A DNA stretch of 64,000 nucleotides, from positions 2,728,001-2,792,000 of the forward strand of contig NZ_CP094358.1 of the NCBI RefSeq assembly GCF_022807975.1, in the 5' to 3' direction. Positions within the stretch are counted from its first letter, which is position 1. Each line of letters starts with the position of its first letter. A program made the position numbers and the translations under genes. Shown here in pieces: positions 18,920 through 28,516 of the stretch. Under the pieces are notes generated by a model that ran no database searches, was not told where the DNA came from, and saw only the letters and a list, made by a program, of their open reading frames with translations. This DNA comes from Abyssalbus ytuae. Lineage in GTDB: Bacteria > Bacteroidota > Bacteroidia > Flavobacteriales > Flavobacteriaceae.

Positions 18920-21900
18920 TTAAAATGAAGCTCTAAGAGATATGCCGTATCGTTTGGCTGTTGGTCCTGTCAGCAATTCAAACCCTCTAGAGTTCCCAAC
19001 CCCTTCACTACTTACGGAAGGATCAAAATTTATAGAGTCTGGGAAATTAAATGCTTTGAACCACAGATTATTTCCAATGGCAGAAATTGTTAATTCTCCA
19101 AAAGGGGTGTTTTCAAGTATTTTTTGGGGAAGTTTGTAAGACAATGAAACTTCTCTTAATCTCAAATTTGTTGCGTCGTACACTTTAAATTCAGTATTTC
19201 CATAATTTTCCCAATATTGATCATTAGCAGAAATTTGAATATTGTTTGGTGTTCCATCTTGTAAAACTCCTTGAGCAATAAGTGGTATAGATCGGTCAAA
19301 ACCGGTTTCTCCAGCTAAACCACGAATTGTTAATGTGTTAGCTGTGGCAGAATACATGTCTCCTCCATGAGTATAATCCCATTGCACAGAAAAGGTGAAC
19401 CCTTTATAAGATAATCGGTTAATGAAAGTAGAATGCCAATCTGGATTTGGATCTCCAATAATTCCTATTTCGTCTTCCGTTAAGTAAAGACCATCAGAGC
19501 CAACAATTGGGTTTCCGTTCTCATCTCTTTGTAGAACTGTTCCTTGCATTATATTATAGGGCTGACCTTGAATGGCAAAGTTACCTAAATTTGAATATGG
19601 GCCAGATAAAAATAGAGCAGCATCTTCTCCTCCGGGTAATTCGGTTACGGTACTTTCATAAGCATCATAATTTAATGTAAAATCCCAACGAAAGTTATCA
19701 TTTTCATAAGGAGTTGCATTAATACCGATTTCTATACCTTTTGTTTCCAACGTACCTGCATTAACTGCTGTCACACTATAACCACTTGCAGGATCTAAAC
19801 GTTGATCTAAAATTTGATCGGTAGCTTCTTTTTTATAGATACTCCCTTCAAATCCTAACTTATTGTTTAATGCTCTCAATTCAATTCCAAATTCTAACTC
19901 AGATACTAATTCTGGTTTTAAGTTTGGATTTCCAAGACGATTAATACCGCTGTCATCAATATTAACAGGGCTGCCATTAATATTAACAGGATTTCCATTG
20001 GCATCTAGCCATGCTTTAGCAGCTACTCCTAAACGATCTCTTGTTACATAAGGGTTAGCAAAGTTTGCTGAACTACCATAGCCAAATCTAAGTTTTAAAT
20101 AACTAAGTGCACTTCCTTGGAGATTTGGAAAAGCGGAAGTTGGAATAAACGAAACACTGGCACTAGGATAAAATAAAGAATTATTACCAGATTCATGAGT
20201 AGAGGCCCAGTCATTTCTCCCTGCTAAGTTCAAGTATAAGTAGTCGTTATACCCTAATGTGGCTGAACCATATATTCCAAAAACGTTTTCTTGTGATTTT
20301 GCCAAACCTGTTGCATTTTTGTCTTCAAAGTTGTTTGCGAAAAATTTTCCATATATAAGTTGCTTGTCATATCTTACACTTGTAGATGTTGAAGTATTTC
20401 TTCTTGCATTAAAACCTGAATCAAAACTTAAATTAAAATTATCATTTAAATCTTTATTTATATTGAATAGTAAAGAATGATCCCAATTTTTTTCTGTAAA
20501 TCTAGTTTCGTAATATAGCCCGTTAGGTAGATAGATTCCTCCTTTATTTACTCTAAAGGAAGCAGTTTCGTTATAACTATCTAAACCTGTTCTCCATGTA
20601 GCAGAAATCCATTCGTTGAAATTGTAGGTTGCTGCCATAGATAAGAAAGTTCTATCTGTAACTTCTTGATCAATCTCATTTTGAGCGGTCCATCTGGGAT
20701 TTTGAATACTGTTTTCAGTTCGATAATATACGCTCCTGTGTTGTTCATCTTCCCAGGGAAGACCCATTAAATCAACCGAGCGGGGGGTGTATAAAACATT
20801 CGCAAAGATTCCTGACCCCCCAGCACTTAAATTACTAGCTCCTGTACTAGCTGCGTTAGGAGGACTTTTCTTATTAGTACTACTATATGTAACGGTTCCT
20901 CTAAAAGAAAAGTTGTTAGTTAATTGAGCAAAACCACCAATATTGAAATTATCTCTTCTCAATGTATTATTGGGCGTAAATCCTTTTTGATCACTATTAG
21001 TATAACTTAAACTAATATTTGTAGATTCACTGGATTTTGAAACATTAATATTGTTTATAGCTGTATAACCAGTTTCAAAAAAGTTATCAACACTATTATA
21101 TGGTTTATATTGATATGTAGTATTTCCTGCAAACTCTGGAAAAGATGCATCAAAAGACCCTCCTCCTTGTTGTACTGAACTATATGAATTCCCCGAGTAT
21201 ATGTGCTCAATTTGTTCGTAAGGTGTGGTGAATTCTGAGCCCCAGTTACTAAATGCTTTACCTCTACTATTTTGCCATCCCCCACCATATCGATCTTGGT
21301 AATCAGGAGTTGAAGAAATTTTTTCCACATAATAAGAAGAATTTACTGTAATTTCTAATTTGTTGGACGATGCTTTCCCTGATCCACTTTTAGTAGTAAT
21401 TAGAATCACACCATTTCTTCCTTGCTCACCATATAAAGTAGTGGCACTAAGACCCTTAAGGACACTTAAGTCTGCAATATTGTTTGGGTCTAAATCCAAT
21501 AATCTGCTTGCTGAATTGTTTCCTGATTCACTTGTGGAAAATGTACTTGTTTCATTCGTTGAGTTAGAGAATGGAACTCCATCAACAATGATTAAGGGTT
21601 GATTATCTCCAGTCATCGTAGAAAACCCCCTGATGGTGATGTTTGTTCCACTACCAACCATTCCACTGCCTCCTAAAATATTCACTCCAGCTACTTGGCC
21701 TGATAAAGCCCGTGCTACATCAGTTTCGGGACGTTCTGAAATGTCTTCTCCTTGAAGAGTAGATACGGCATACCCTAGGGCTTTTTTCTCTCTTCTTATC
21801 CCTTGTGCGGTGACAACTACTTCTTCAAGAGCTTGTGCATCTTCTAGAAGTTGAATATTGATTACATTTGATGAGCCTACTGTTCTTTCTTCTGTCACTT

Positions 21901-22132
21901 GTCCAACATAGGAAAAGATCAGTGTTTGACCTACACTCGCAGTGATAGAGTAGTTCCCGTCAAAATCTGTCTGGGTACCTGTGGTAGTACCTTTTACAAC
22001 AATATTGGCTCCAGGTAATGGTAAGCCATCTTGGTCGGTAATATTACCCGAAATTGTTTTTTCCTGTGCAAAAACAATTTGCGCAAAAAACACTAATAGC
22101 AGCGTTAAAAATCTACTAAATTTTGTTCTCAT
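18920..22132 (-). CDS. SusC/RagA family TonB-dependent transporter (operon 2)
   Basis: A 1070-residue SusC homologue: signal peptide ending VFAQ, carboxypeptidase-D-like domain (SGNITDQDGLPLPGANIVV), TonB-box region EEVVVTAQGIRREKKALGY, plug with DLSVLKGLSATTLYGEQGRN and GVILITTKSG, then the barrel ending YGISLRASF. The GIRREKKALGYA form after the TonB box is shared with the operon 1 protein and differs from operon 3. The plug signature has GEQGRN instead of the usual GSRAAN, which is a little unusual. It works with the SusD-like and DSYGDGW lipoproteins that follow. Confidence 0.96.
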   Translation of the reverse strand: MRTKFSRFLTLLLVFFAQIVFAQEKTISGNITDQDGLPLPGANIVVKGTTTGTQTDFDGNYSITASVGQTLIFSYVGQVTEERTVGSSNVINIQLLEDAQALEEVVVTAQGIRREKKALGYAVSTLQGEDISERPETDVARALSGQVAGVNILGGSGMVGSGTNITIRGFSTMTGDNQPLIIVDGVPFSNSTNETSTFSTSESGNNSASRLLDLDPNNIADLSVLKGLSATTLYGEQGRNGVILITTKSGSGKASSNKLEITVNSSYYVEKISSTPDYQDRYGGGWQNSRGKAFSNWGSEFTTPYEQIEHIYSGNSYSSVQQGGGSFDASFPEFAGNTTYQYKPYNSVDNFFETGYTAINNINVSKSSESTNISLSYTNSDQKGFTPNNTLRRDNFNIGGFAQLTNNFSFRGTVTYSSTNKKSPPNAASTGASNLSAGGSGIFANVLYTPRSVDLMGLPWEDEQHRSVYYRTENSIQNPRWTAQNEIDQEVTDRTFLSMAATYNFNEWISATWRTGLDSYNETASFRVNKGGIYLPNGLYYETRFTEKNWDHSLLFNINKDLNDNFNLSFDSGFNARRNTSTSTSVRYDKQLIYGKFFANNFEDKNATGLAKSQENVFGIYGSATLGYNDYLYLNLAGRNDWASTHESGNNSLFYPSASVSFIPTSAFPNLQGSALSYLKLRFGYGSSANFANPYVTRDRLGVAAKAWLDANGNPVNINGSPVNIDDSGINRLGNPNLKPELVSELEFGIELRALNNKLGFEGSIYKKEATDQILDQRLDPASGYSVTAVNAGTLETKGIEIGINATPYENDNFRWDFTLNYDAYESTVTELPGGEDAALFLSGPYSNLGNFAIQGQPYNIMQGTVLQRDENGNPIVGSDGLYLTEDEIGIIGDPNPDWHSTFINRLSYKGFTFSVQWDYTHGGDMYSATANTLTIRGLAGETGFDRSIPLIAQGVLQDGTPNNIQISANDQYWENYGNTEFKVYDATNLRLREVSLSYKLPQKILENTPFGELTISAIGNNLWFKAFNFPDSINFDPSVSSEGVGNSRGFELLTGPTAKRYGISLRASF

Positions 22133-22203
22133 TTTATAATTTTATTTGAATTAGCTACAAACAAAACTCTTAAATGAATGTTAATTTTCCAACTTTTTTT
22201 TTC
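22133..22203 (-). promoter_or_regulatory. Conserved susC promoter-leader module, copy 2
   Basis: The same module as upstream of the other susC genes: TTG at 22192-22190, a 20-base spacer, GAGTTTTG at 22169-22162, then a leader of 29 bases to the ATG. The rest of the gap to 22437 is AT-rich (homopolymer runs at 22196-22260) and holds only the terminator palindrome at 22371-22414. Confidence 0.7.
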
Positions 22204-22370
22204 TAAATTAACTCTAAACCTCTTTTTTTTTTATTAAAATCATTTAAAGCCCTAAAAAAATGATAAAAAATAAATAAAAATTGTTTGTAATGAATATTCA
22301 GCAGTTTTGTTGAGGGATAATTATTTAATTTTTACGGTTTTAACTTTCCGGTTTTTAAGGGAAGAAATAT

Positions 22371-22414
22371 ATAAGAAAAAACCGCTTTAAAATTTTAAAG
22401 CGGTTTTTTCTTAT
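22371..22414. terminator. 44-base perfect palindrome, terminator of operon 1
   Basis: Bases 22371-22392 are the exact reverse complement of 22393-22414, with core ACCGCTTTAAAA/TTTTAAAGCGGT flanked by A and T runs. It follows the susD gene ending at 22438 on the minus strand and can act as a terminator in either direction. It separates operon 1 from the promoter of operon 2. Confidence 0.9.
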
Positions 22415-22437
22415 ATAGTGTGTTTGTATTGTTTATT

Positions 22438-23997
22438 CTAGAAAATATCAAAGAATAATTTAGTTTCAGCTAAATCACCACCAATAGCATCGGATGCTGC
22501 TTCCCAATTAGATGAATTTAAAGTTTGCTCCACAATAGGGTAGGTGTATCTTGTGGGAAAACCACTCACTGCATCAGCCGGTGTGGCCAACAGGGGGTAG
22601 TCAAGAAGCCTTATAGAAGTCCAGGCTTCAAAACCTCTATTGTATAAAGCTATATATTTTTGAGTCCCTATTACTTCTTTCCATGGGGTAGCTGCAGAGC
22701 TTGATGCAATAGCTGTATCATAATCAACATGGGGTTGGGTTAAATAATCAGCAGCTTCTCCCTCTGGGACTTCCCAGTATTCACAAGATGCCATAATTCC
22801 TGCATCATAATGTTCTTTAGGAGTTCCGCCTACATTAAATGATCTTGCTGAGGCTTCGGCTAATAAGAATTCAACTTCTGCATAATCAAAAATTACTCCT
22901 GGGTTTGTTGCAGATTCAACTCTTTCAGAAACGTGTGAATGAGAATTATAGCTAGCCGTTTGTCCTATTTCACCACCAAAATATACTATTTCAGAAACGG
23001 AAGGGTCGGCATCAACATTTGAATCAAAATAATAAGCCAGCCTGGGGTCAGTACTTGTTACTGAACCGGGAACAACAGTCCGGGCGTCATCAGAATCAAT
23101 TTCTCCGTTTTCATTAGTATCTTCCAAATATTCATATTCTCTTGGTTGCATGATATCTAATATAGTAGTAGCTGCTACAAAGTCTTGTCTTCCGCTTAAT
23201 ACCAAATTTGCATGGATGGGATTAGTATTAGGATCTGCTGATAAATATGCATATTCTGCATTGTCATTATTGCTGGTAAAAACTCCTGCAGCAACCGCTT
23301 CTTCTACTGCTTCTTGCGCAAAAGTATTATCTACATCGGATAATAAGATTCCCATTCTTAATTTTAGTGAAGCAGCAAATTTTTTCCATTTGGTTACGTT
23401 CCCATTGTATATTCTGTCAGCTGTACCAAAACTTCCTAAACCGGTGTCCAGATTATCTATAGCTATAGTTAGTCTTTCAATAAGGTCTTCATATATAGTT
23501 AAGCCGTCATCATATTGTGGAGATAAATTATCAATATCTAAAGCTTCTTCGTAAGGAATGTCTCCAAAGGTTTCAACCAAAATACTATAGGTATAAATGT
23601 TTAGAATTTCTATAATTGTCAGCTTGTTAGGTTTTAAAGCCTCATCTTCTGGCAGATTATAGGTAGTGGCTGAAATAACTTTTGCAGCTTCATCCAAGTC
23701 TTTTAATACATCTTTGTATAATATGCTCCAATGTCTCCCTGGAATGGTCCTGGTTGTTTGGTCATAATTACTTTCATCTGTATAAGTTGTTTCCTGTAAG
23801 TATTGTACCCAAAGCTTAGTATTGTTGTTGTTTACATTTAAGTCGACCATTTGATCTACTAAGCTTTTTTGAGCACTAGTAAACAAACTTTCACCCAATA
23901 CAGTAGATGGGTCTTTAATGTTTTGATTCAGGTCCTCCAGATTGTCGGAGCATGAAGCAAAAATTATTACTATTGCTAATATTATTAATTTTTTCAT
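22438..23997 (-). CDS. SusD-like (SusD-like_2 type) lipoprotein, operon 1
   Basis: A 519-residue SusD family lipoprotein. The start at 23997 is chosen over the open frame to 24027 because it gives MKKLIILAIVIIFASC, a lipoprotein signal with lipobox FASC, and a 10-base gap to susC. Visible family blocks are SILVETFGDIPYEEALD, KWKKFAASLKLRMGILLSD and FDYAEVEFLLAEASAR, with YNRGFEAWTSIRLLDYP near the end. It should bind ligand and cap the SusC barrel encoded just upstream. Confidence 0.93.
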   Translation of the reverse strand: MKKLIILAIVIIFASCSDNLEDLNQNIKDPSTVLGESLFTSAQKSLVDQMVDLNVNNNNTKLWVQYLQETTYTDESNYDQTTRTIPGRHWSILYKDVLKDLDEAAKVISATTYNLPEDEALKPNKLTIIEILNIYTYSILVETFGDIPYEEALDIDNLSPQYDDGLTIYEDLIERLTIAIDNLDTGLGSFGTADRIYNGNVTKWKKFAASLKLRMGILLSDVDNTFAQEAVEEAVAAGVFTSNNDNAEYAYLSADPNTNPIHANLVLSGRQDFVAATTILDIMQPREYEYLEDTNENGEIDSDDARTVVPGSVTSTDPRLAYYFDSNVDADPSVSEIVYFGGEIGQTASYNSHSHVSERVESATNPGVIFDYAEVEFLLAEASARSFNVGGTPKEHYDAGIMASCEYWEVPEGEAADYLTQPHVDYDTAIASSSAATPWKEVIGTQKYIALYNRGFEAWTSIRLLDYPLLATPADAVSGFPTRYTYPIVEQTLNSSNWEAASDAIGGDLAETKLFFDIF

Positions 23998-24007
23998 AGT
24001 TGTTTTT

Positions 24008-27000
24008 TTAAAATTGTAGTTTAACATTTAAACCTAAATCTCGTGTAGTAGGGAGTGATCCTGTGGAATAACCTTGTAAATTTCCTGATGATAATCCTGA
24101 TTCCGGATCAGCATGAGGAAGGTTTTTGTGTATAATCCATAAGTTAGAACCTACAAAACTAAGAGAGGCACTTGTTAAAAAGGTCTTATTAATTAAATTT
24201 TCCGGGAAATTATAAGTTATTGCAAGTTCACGAAGTTTCACGTAGCTTGCATCATAAACAAATGCAGCATTAGGTAAGCCTCTTCGGTATCCAAGAGCTC
24301 CAAATCTGTCAGCTCTGATACGGGTAGTATTTACAGAGCCATCAGGATTCACTCCTTCATTTATAAAGCCACCTCCGTCAGCTAAAGAATTTCTTACAGG
24401 GTTTCCTAAATCATTGGTAAATGCAGTTTCAGCATATAATCCGGTTGCCAAACCATAATATTGATCTAAGGAAAAAATGCTTCCACCTTTTTGTATGTCA
24501 ATTAAGAAGCTTAAAGAAACATTTTTATAATTAAAGCTATTGGAAATACCCATTAACCAAGCAGGATTCGTGTCTCCGATAACATAATTTGAAGCAGTAG
24601 TACTAATATATTCTCCACTATCAGGATCTACAATTTTTTGTCCGTTTAAATAGGTGAAATCGGTACCTTGAATCACCCCGTAAGGTTCTCCAACGCGTGC
24701 ATTAATTGTAACACCTCCCTGGAAGTCCCCTAGCTGAAGGTTTGTTATGCCTTCTGCAAGTGAAAGAACTTTATTTTCGTTTTTGGACCAGTTAATATTA
24801 ACATTCCAGCTAAAATCATTGTATTTAAGAGGTGTTCCGTATAATGATACTTCAAAACCTTTGTTTTCAATTTCACCGGCATTAAGAATTTTTGCAGAAT
24901 AACCAGTAGCCCTTGAAACAGGAGCAGCTACTATTTGATCTATGGAGTTTGTTTTGTAATAAGCAAAATCAAATCCTAATCTGTTTTGAATAAATTTCAT
25001 TTCCAATCCTGCTTCAAAACTTTTTGTTTTCTCTGGTTTTAAGTTAGGATTCTTTTTAATGTCTCCAACTGATGTACTTGGTGTTCCCGGAGGAATATTT
25101 ACATTGTAAGTATCGTATAAAAAGTCAAAAGGAGCACTATTTCCAACTTCTGCATAGTTTAGCCTTACTTTACCAAAGCTAAGCCAGTCTTGTTCTAAAA
25201 GTCTGTCAAACACAAAACTACCTGCAACTGATGGGTAATAAAAGGTACTGTTATCCTCTGGTAGAGTAGAGGAATGATCTCTTCGGATAGTGGCATCTAA
25301 GTAAAGCATGTCGTTATATCCAAGTGAAGCACTTGCATAGACACCATCAACACCAACCTTTTCTGCTACTTCTACGGGTAGGGGAAGCGGATTATTGCTG
25401 TTTTGTAAAGAATATAATTTAGGAACACTTAAACCACCAGCGGTTGCTGAATATATTGAATTGAATTCGTTTCTTCGTATGTTAACTCCAATAATACCTT
25501 TTAAGTTAAATTTATCACTTAAATCTTTATTAAAGTTAAGCATCAAGTCATAATTAGTTTCTGTGTTCTCTATATTTTTTCTTCCATAACCTGAATCTAC
25601 ATTTCCTCTGTTTCCTGCACTGTCAGGAATTCCGAAATTGCTTGGTACACTTCCGTTTGCTCTTCTCTCTTCCTGTAATTCCGAATAAGTGTCTGTAGCT
25701 ATTCTTCCTGTAACATTTAACCAATCGGTTAATTCATATGTTAAAGAAATATTTCCTACGAATCTGTTTCTAGCATCAGTTTGATAATTTTCATATCTTG
25801 TCCAGTATGGGTTGTCCCAAAAAATGGGAGTAGATAAAGGGTCGGAGGAAGCAGGGTTCCATGTCACATTTCTTCCGGTACTGAAATAGAGATCTCTTAA
25901 CTGTTTAATGTCGACATTGGTTTGCCACCATTGCTTAAACATCCCTACAATATTATCACCATATCCGGTAGAGTTACGTCCTTTTCCATCTGTTTTAATA
26001 TAATTGGCATAACCGGTTGCAGTTAATTTTTCGTTTATTTTGGCTACCCCGCTCATTGAAAAATTATGCTTTTTAATTGAGCTATTGGGCATTAAACCTG
26101 TTTGATCAAAATTTGTATAGTTTAATCTGAATGAAGAACCGTCGTCGTACCCTTTGCTTAAAGAAACTGAATTAGTTATAGTAACCGGAGTTTCAAAAAA
26201 TGTTATAGGGCCATTTTTTGCATTTACCCATGGAGTGGCTGTTTGGTAGTTAGGTGAATCCGGATCTAGTGCGTCCCATTGATAAACCAGTAAGTTAGGG
26301 TCAAATGCAGCACCATAAGATGCATCTTCTGTATAAAGAGCCACTTGGTCGTCTATGCCATCTCCATTAATGTCTTCCATGTACCACTGGCTTCCAGGGC
26401 CATCATAGTAAGGACCATATCCTGCGCCATATTGATCTTGATAATCGGCGAATGTAGTCTTGTCTATTACTCCAAAAGTTACACCGGAGTTAATAGTCAC
26501 GCCAAATCCTTCAGATTTTTTTCCTTTTTTAGTAGTGATCATAATAACACCATTTGCAGCTCTGGAACCATATAAAGCTGAAGCGGCAGCACCTTTTAGG
26601 ACATTTATTGATTCAATATCTTCAGGATTTATATCTGAGGCGGTATTTCCATAATCATAGTAACCTCCAGAAGCCTGTGATTGATATTCAGAATTTGTAT
26701 TGGTATTATTAATAGGAACTCCGTCAATAACAAATAATGCTTGATTGCTCCCGGTAAGGGAGGCATTACCTCTTATTACTACGTTAGTTGATCCTCCAAG
26801 GTTATTATTTTTTCTAATTTGAACTCCGGAAGCTTTTCCTGATAAAGCATTTACAAAGTTTCCGCTTTTTACTGTGTTCAAATCTTCTCCTTTGACTTCT
26901 TGAGTGGCATAACCTAAAGATTTTTTATCTCTTGATATCCCCAAAGCAGTTACTACTACTTCCTGAAGAGACTGGGCATCTTCAATAAGTTGAACATCAA

Positions 27001-27271
27001 TGGTGGTAGAGGTGCCAACAATCCGTTCTACTGTTTGTTGCCCTACATATGAAAAGACAAGTGTCTGTCCTTCACTTGCCGTAATGGAATAATTCCCGTC
27101 AAAATCTGTTTGAGTTCCTGTTGAAGAACCTTTTACAATAATATTAGCCCCCGGTAAAGGCAGACCATCCTGATCTGTTACATTACCTGAGATTGTTTTT
27201 TCTTGTGCAAAAGAGACATGCACAATAAACGCTAGTAGTAGCGTTAAAAATCTACTAGATTTTGTTTTCAT
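24008..27271 (-). CDS. SusC/RagA family TonB-dependent transporter (operon 1)
   Basis: A 1087-residue SusC homologue with signal peptide ending SFAQ, carboxypeptidase-D-like domain (SGNVTDQDGLPLPGANIIV), TonB-box region QEVVVTALGISRDKKSLGY, plug signature NVLKGAAASALYGSRAANGV and a barrel ending RDLGLNVKLQF. A stretch at about residues 300-340 (DINGDGIDDQ) looks like a calcium-type acidic loop on the extracellular side. Paired with the SusD-like protein only; no accessory lipoprotein follows before the terminator. Confidence 0.96.
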   Translation of the reverse strand: MKTKSSRFLTLLLAFIVHVSFAQEKTISGNVTDQDGLPLPGANIIVKGSSTGTQTDFDGNYSITASEGQTLVFSYVGQQTVERIVGTSTTIDVQLIEDAQSLQEVVVTALGISRDKKSLGYATQEVKGEDLNTVKSGNFVNALSGKASGVQIRKNNNLGGSTNVVIRGNASLTGSNQALFVIDGVPINNTNTNSEYQSQASGGYYDYGNTASDINPEDIESINVLKGAAASALYGSRAANGVIMITTKKGKKSEGFGVTINSGVTFGVIDKTTFADYQDQYGAGYGPYYDGPGSQWYMEDINGDGIDDQVALYTEDASYGAAFDPNLLVYQWDALDPDSPNYQTATPWVNAKNGPITFFETPVTITNSVSLSKGYDDGSSFRLNYTNFDQTGLMPNSSIKKHNFSMSGVAKINEKLTATGYANYIKTDGKGRNSTGYGDNIVGMFKQWWQTNVDIKQLRDLYFSTGRNVTWNPASSDPLSTPIFWDNPYWTRYENYQTDARNRFVGNISLTYELTDWLNVTGRIATDTYSELQEERRANGSVPSNFGIPDSAGNRGNVDSGYGRKNIENTETNYDLMLNFNKDLSDKFNLKGIIGVNIRRNEFNSIYSATAGGLSVPKLYSLQNSNNPLPLPVEVAEKVGVDGVYASASLGYNDMLYLDATIRRDHSSTLPEDNSTFYYPSVAGSFVFDRLLEQDWLSFGKVRLNYAEVGNSAPFDFLYDTYNVNIPPGTPSTSVGDIKKNPNLKPEKTKSFEAGLEMKFIQNRLGFDFAYYKTNSIDQIVAAPVSRATGYSAKILNAGEIENKGFEVSLYGTPLKYNDFSWNVNINWSKNENKVLSLAEGITNLQLGDFQGGVTINARVGEPYGVIQGTDFTYLNGQKIVDPDSGEYISTTASNYVIGDTNPAWLMGISNSFNYKNVSLSFLIDIQKGGSIFSLDQYYGLATGLYAETAFTNDLGNPVRNSLADGGGFINEGVNPDGSVNTTRIRADRFGALGYRRGLPNAAFVYDASYVKLRELAITYNFPENLINKTFLTSASLSFVGSNLWIIHKNLPHADPESGLSSGNLQGYSTGSLPTTRDLGLNVKLQF

Positions 27272-27341
27272 TTTATAATTTTATTTTAATTAGCTGCCGA
27301 CAAAACTCTTAATTCAATGTTAATTATCCAACTTTTTTTTA
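27272..27341 (-). promoter_or_regulatory. Conserved susC promoter-leader module, copy 1
   Basis: TTG at 27331-27329, 20-base spacer, GAGTTTTG at 27308-27301, then 29 bases to the ATG. Upstream of it (27359-27382) is an AT-only-flanked dyad, GTTATTTTTTT/AAAAAAATAAC with a two-base centre, which could be a regulator site or a simple sequence accident. Confidence 0.7.
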
Positions 27342-27490
27342 CAAAATTGAGCCTTCATGTTATTTTTTTGTAAAAAAATAACTTTAGAGTTAAAAAAATA
27401 TCAAAAGTATAAAATGGTTGAATCATACTGATAATGTGATATTTTTTTGTCGTTAAATCTTATGATGTGGGGATTTTCTTTTTCTTTTTG

Positions 27491-27510
27491 TTAAGTTAAA
27501 TTCAACTTAA
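27491..27510. promoter_or_regulatory. Dyad upstream of the rpsL promoter
   Basis: A 7-bp inverted repeat TTAAGTT/AACTTAA with a 6-base spacer, ending 21 bases before the -33 box of the rpsL promoter. The rest of the 27272-27617 gap is AT-rich; this dyad, the susC module and the rpsL promoter and hairpin are all I see in it. An operator role is speculative. Confidence 0.3.
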
Positions 27511-27531
27511 TTGAAAATTAATTCTTTACCA

Positions 27532-27562
27532 TTTGAATTATTCAAAAATATTTCTACCTTTG
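27532..27562 (+). promoter_or_regulatory. Promoter of the ribosomal supercluster
   Basis: TTTG (27532-27535), 19-base spacer, TACCTTTG (27555-27562). This is a perfect match to the Bacteroidota vegetative consensus TTTG-N19-TAnnTTTG, the best in the window. Transcription should start near 27568-27570, inside the following hairpin. Confidence 0.85.
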
Positions 27563-27565
27563 CCA

Positions 27566-27589
27566 CCCTCAAAAACGAGGGATTTTTTT
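27566..27589 (+). promoter_or_regulatory. Terminator-like hairpin at the 5' end of the rpsL transcript
   Basis: CCCTC (27566-27570) pairs with GAGGG (27577-27581) around an AAAAAC loop and is followed by ATTTTTTT. It starts four bases after the -7 box, so it would sit at the extreme 5' end of the messenger, in front of a 28-base spacer to rpsL. It could protect the 5' end or act as an attenuator. Confidence 0.5.
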
Positions 27590-27617
27590 AATTAATTACA
27601 ATAGTGTTAAGTAAATT

Positions 27618-27998
27618 ATGCCAACAATTTCACAATTAGTACGAAAAGGAAGGGCCCAGATTACTAAGAAGAGTAAATCGGCTGCTTTGGATTCGTGTCC
27701 GCAAAGACGTGGGGTTTGTACGCGTGTTTATACCACAACACCTAAGAAGCCGAATTCAGCTATGAGGAAAGTAGCAAGGGTTCGTCTTACTAATGGTAAT
27801 GAGGTAAACGCCTACATCCCTGGTGAAGGTCACAACCTCCAGGAGCACTCGATAGTATTGGTAAGAGGCGGAAGGGTAAAAGATTTGCCGGGAGTTAGAT
27901 ATCATATTGTTCGTGGTGCTTTGGATACAGCAGGTGTTCAGGGTAGAACGCAACGTAGATCTAAGTACGGTGCAAAACGCCCTAAAGACAAAAAGTAA
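27618..27998 (+). CDS. rpsL: 30S ribosomal protein S12
   Basis: 126 residues covering the decoding-site protein S12. [19 protein letters not shown] contains the conserved loop with two lysines, the streptomycin-sensitive wild-type form, and [10 protein letters not shown] and [12 protein letters not shown] follow. It is the first gene of the supercluster, followed by rpsG after 22 bases. Confidence 0.99.
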   Translation: MPTISQLVRKGRAQITKKSKSAALDSCPQRRGVCTRVYTTTPKKPNSAMRKVARVRLTNGNEVNAYIPGEGHNLQEHSIVLVRGGRVKDLPGVRYHIVRGALDTAGVQGRTQRRSKYGAKRPKDKK

Positions 27999-28020
27999 TT
28001 AAAACTTTTAAAGAACAGAG

Positions 28021-28497
28021 ATGAGAAAAAGACAGGCGAAAAAAAGACCTCTTTTACCAGATCCAAGATTTAATGACCAATTGGTTACCCGTTTTGTTAA
28101 TAATCTTATGTGGGATGGTAAAAAGTCTGTAGCGTTTAAAGTGTTCTATGATGCAATAGATATTGTAGATCAGAAAAAACAAGACGAAGAAAAAACTGCT
28201 TTGGAATTATGGAAAGATGCATTGTCTAATGTAATGCCTCACGTAGAAGTGCGTTCGCGACGAGTGGGGGGTGCTACATTTCAGATTCCTATGCAAATCA
28301 GGCCGGATAGAAAAGTGTCAATGGCAATGAAGTGGTTAATTGGTTATGCTCGTAAAAGAAACGAGAAGTCAATGGCTCAAAAATTAGCTGCCGAAATATT
28401 AGCTGCTGCGAAAGAAGAAGGTGCTGCGGTTAAGAAAAGAGTTGATACTCATAAAATGGCTGAGGCTAACAAAGCATTCTCACATTTTAGATTTTAA
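28021..28497 (+). CDS. rpsG: 30S ribosomal protein S7
   Basis: 158 residues. S7 nucleates assembly of the 30S head by binding the 3' domain of 16S r[38 protein letters not shown] and the C-terminal [14 protein letters not shown] are all present. In other bacteria S7 represses its own operon; no corresponding binding site was identified in the short 22-base gap to rpsL. Confidence 0.99.
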   Translation: MRKRQAKKRPLLPDPRFNDQLVTRFVNNLMWDGKKSVAFKVFYDAIDIVDQKKQDEEKTALELWKDALSNVMPHVEVRSRRVGGATFQIPMQIRPDRKVSMAMKWLIGYARKRNEKSMAQKLAAEILAAAKEEGAAVKKRVDTHKMAEANKAFSHFRF

Positions 28498-28516
28498 TTA
28501 TTGAAATAGAAATAAA

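Noticed and set aside
27272-27617. tRNA or small RNA gene in the susC-rpsL gap
   Set aside because: No cloverleaf or GC-rich stem found; only promoters, dyads and the rpsL hairpin. The same holds for the other gaps in the window.
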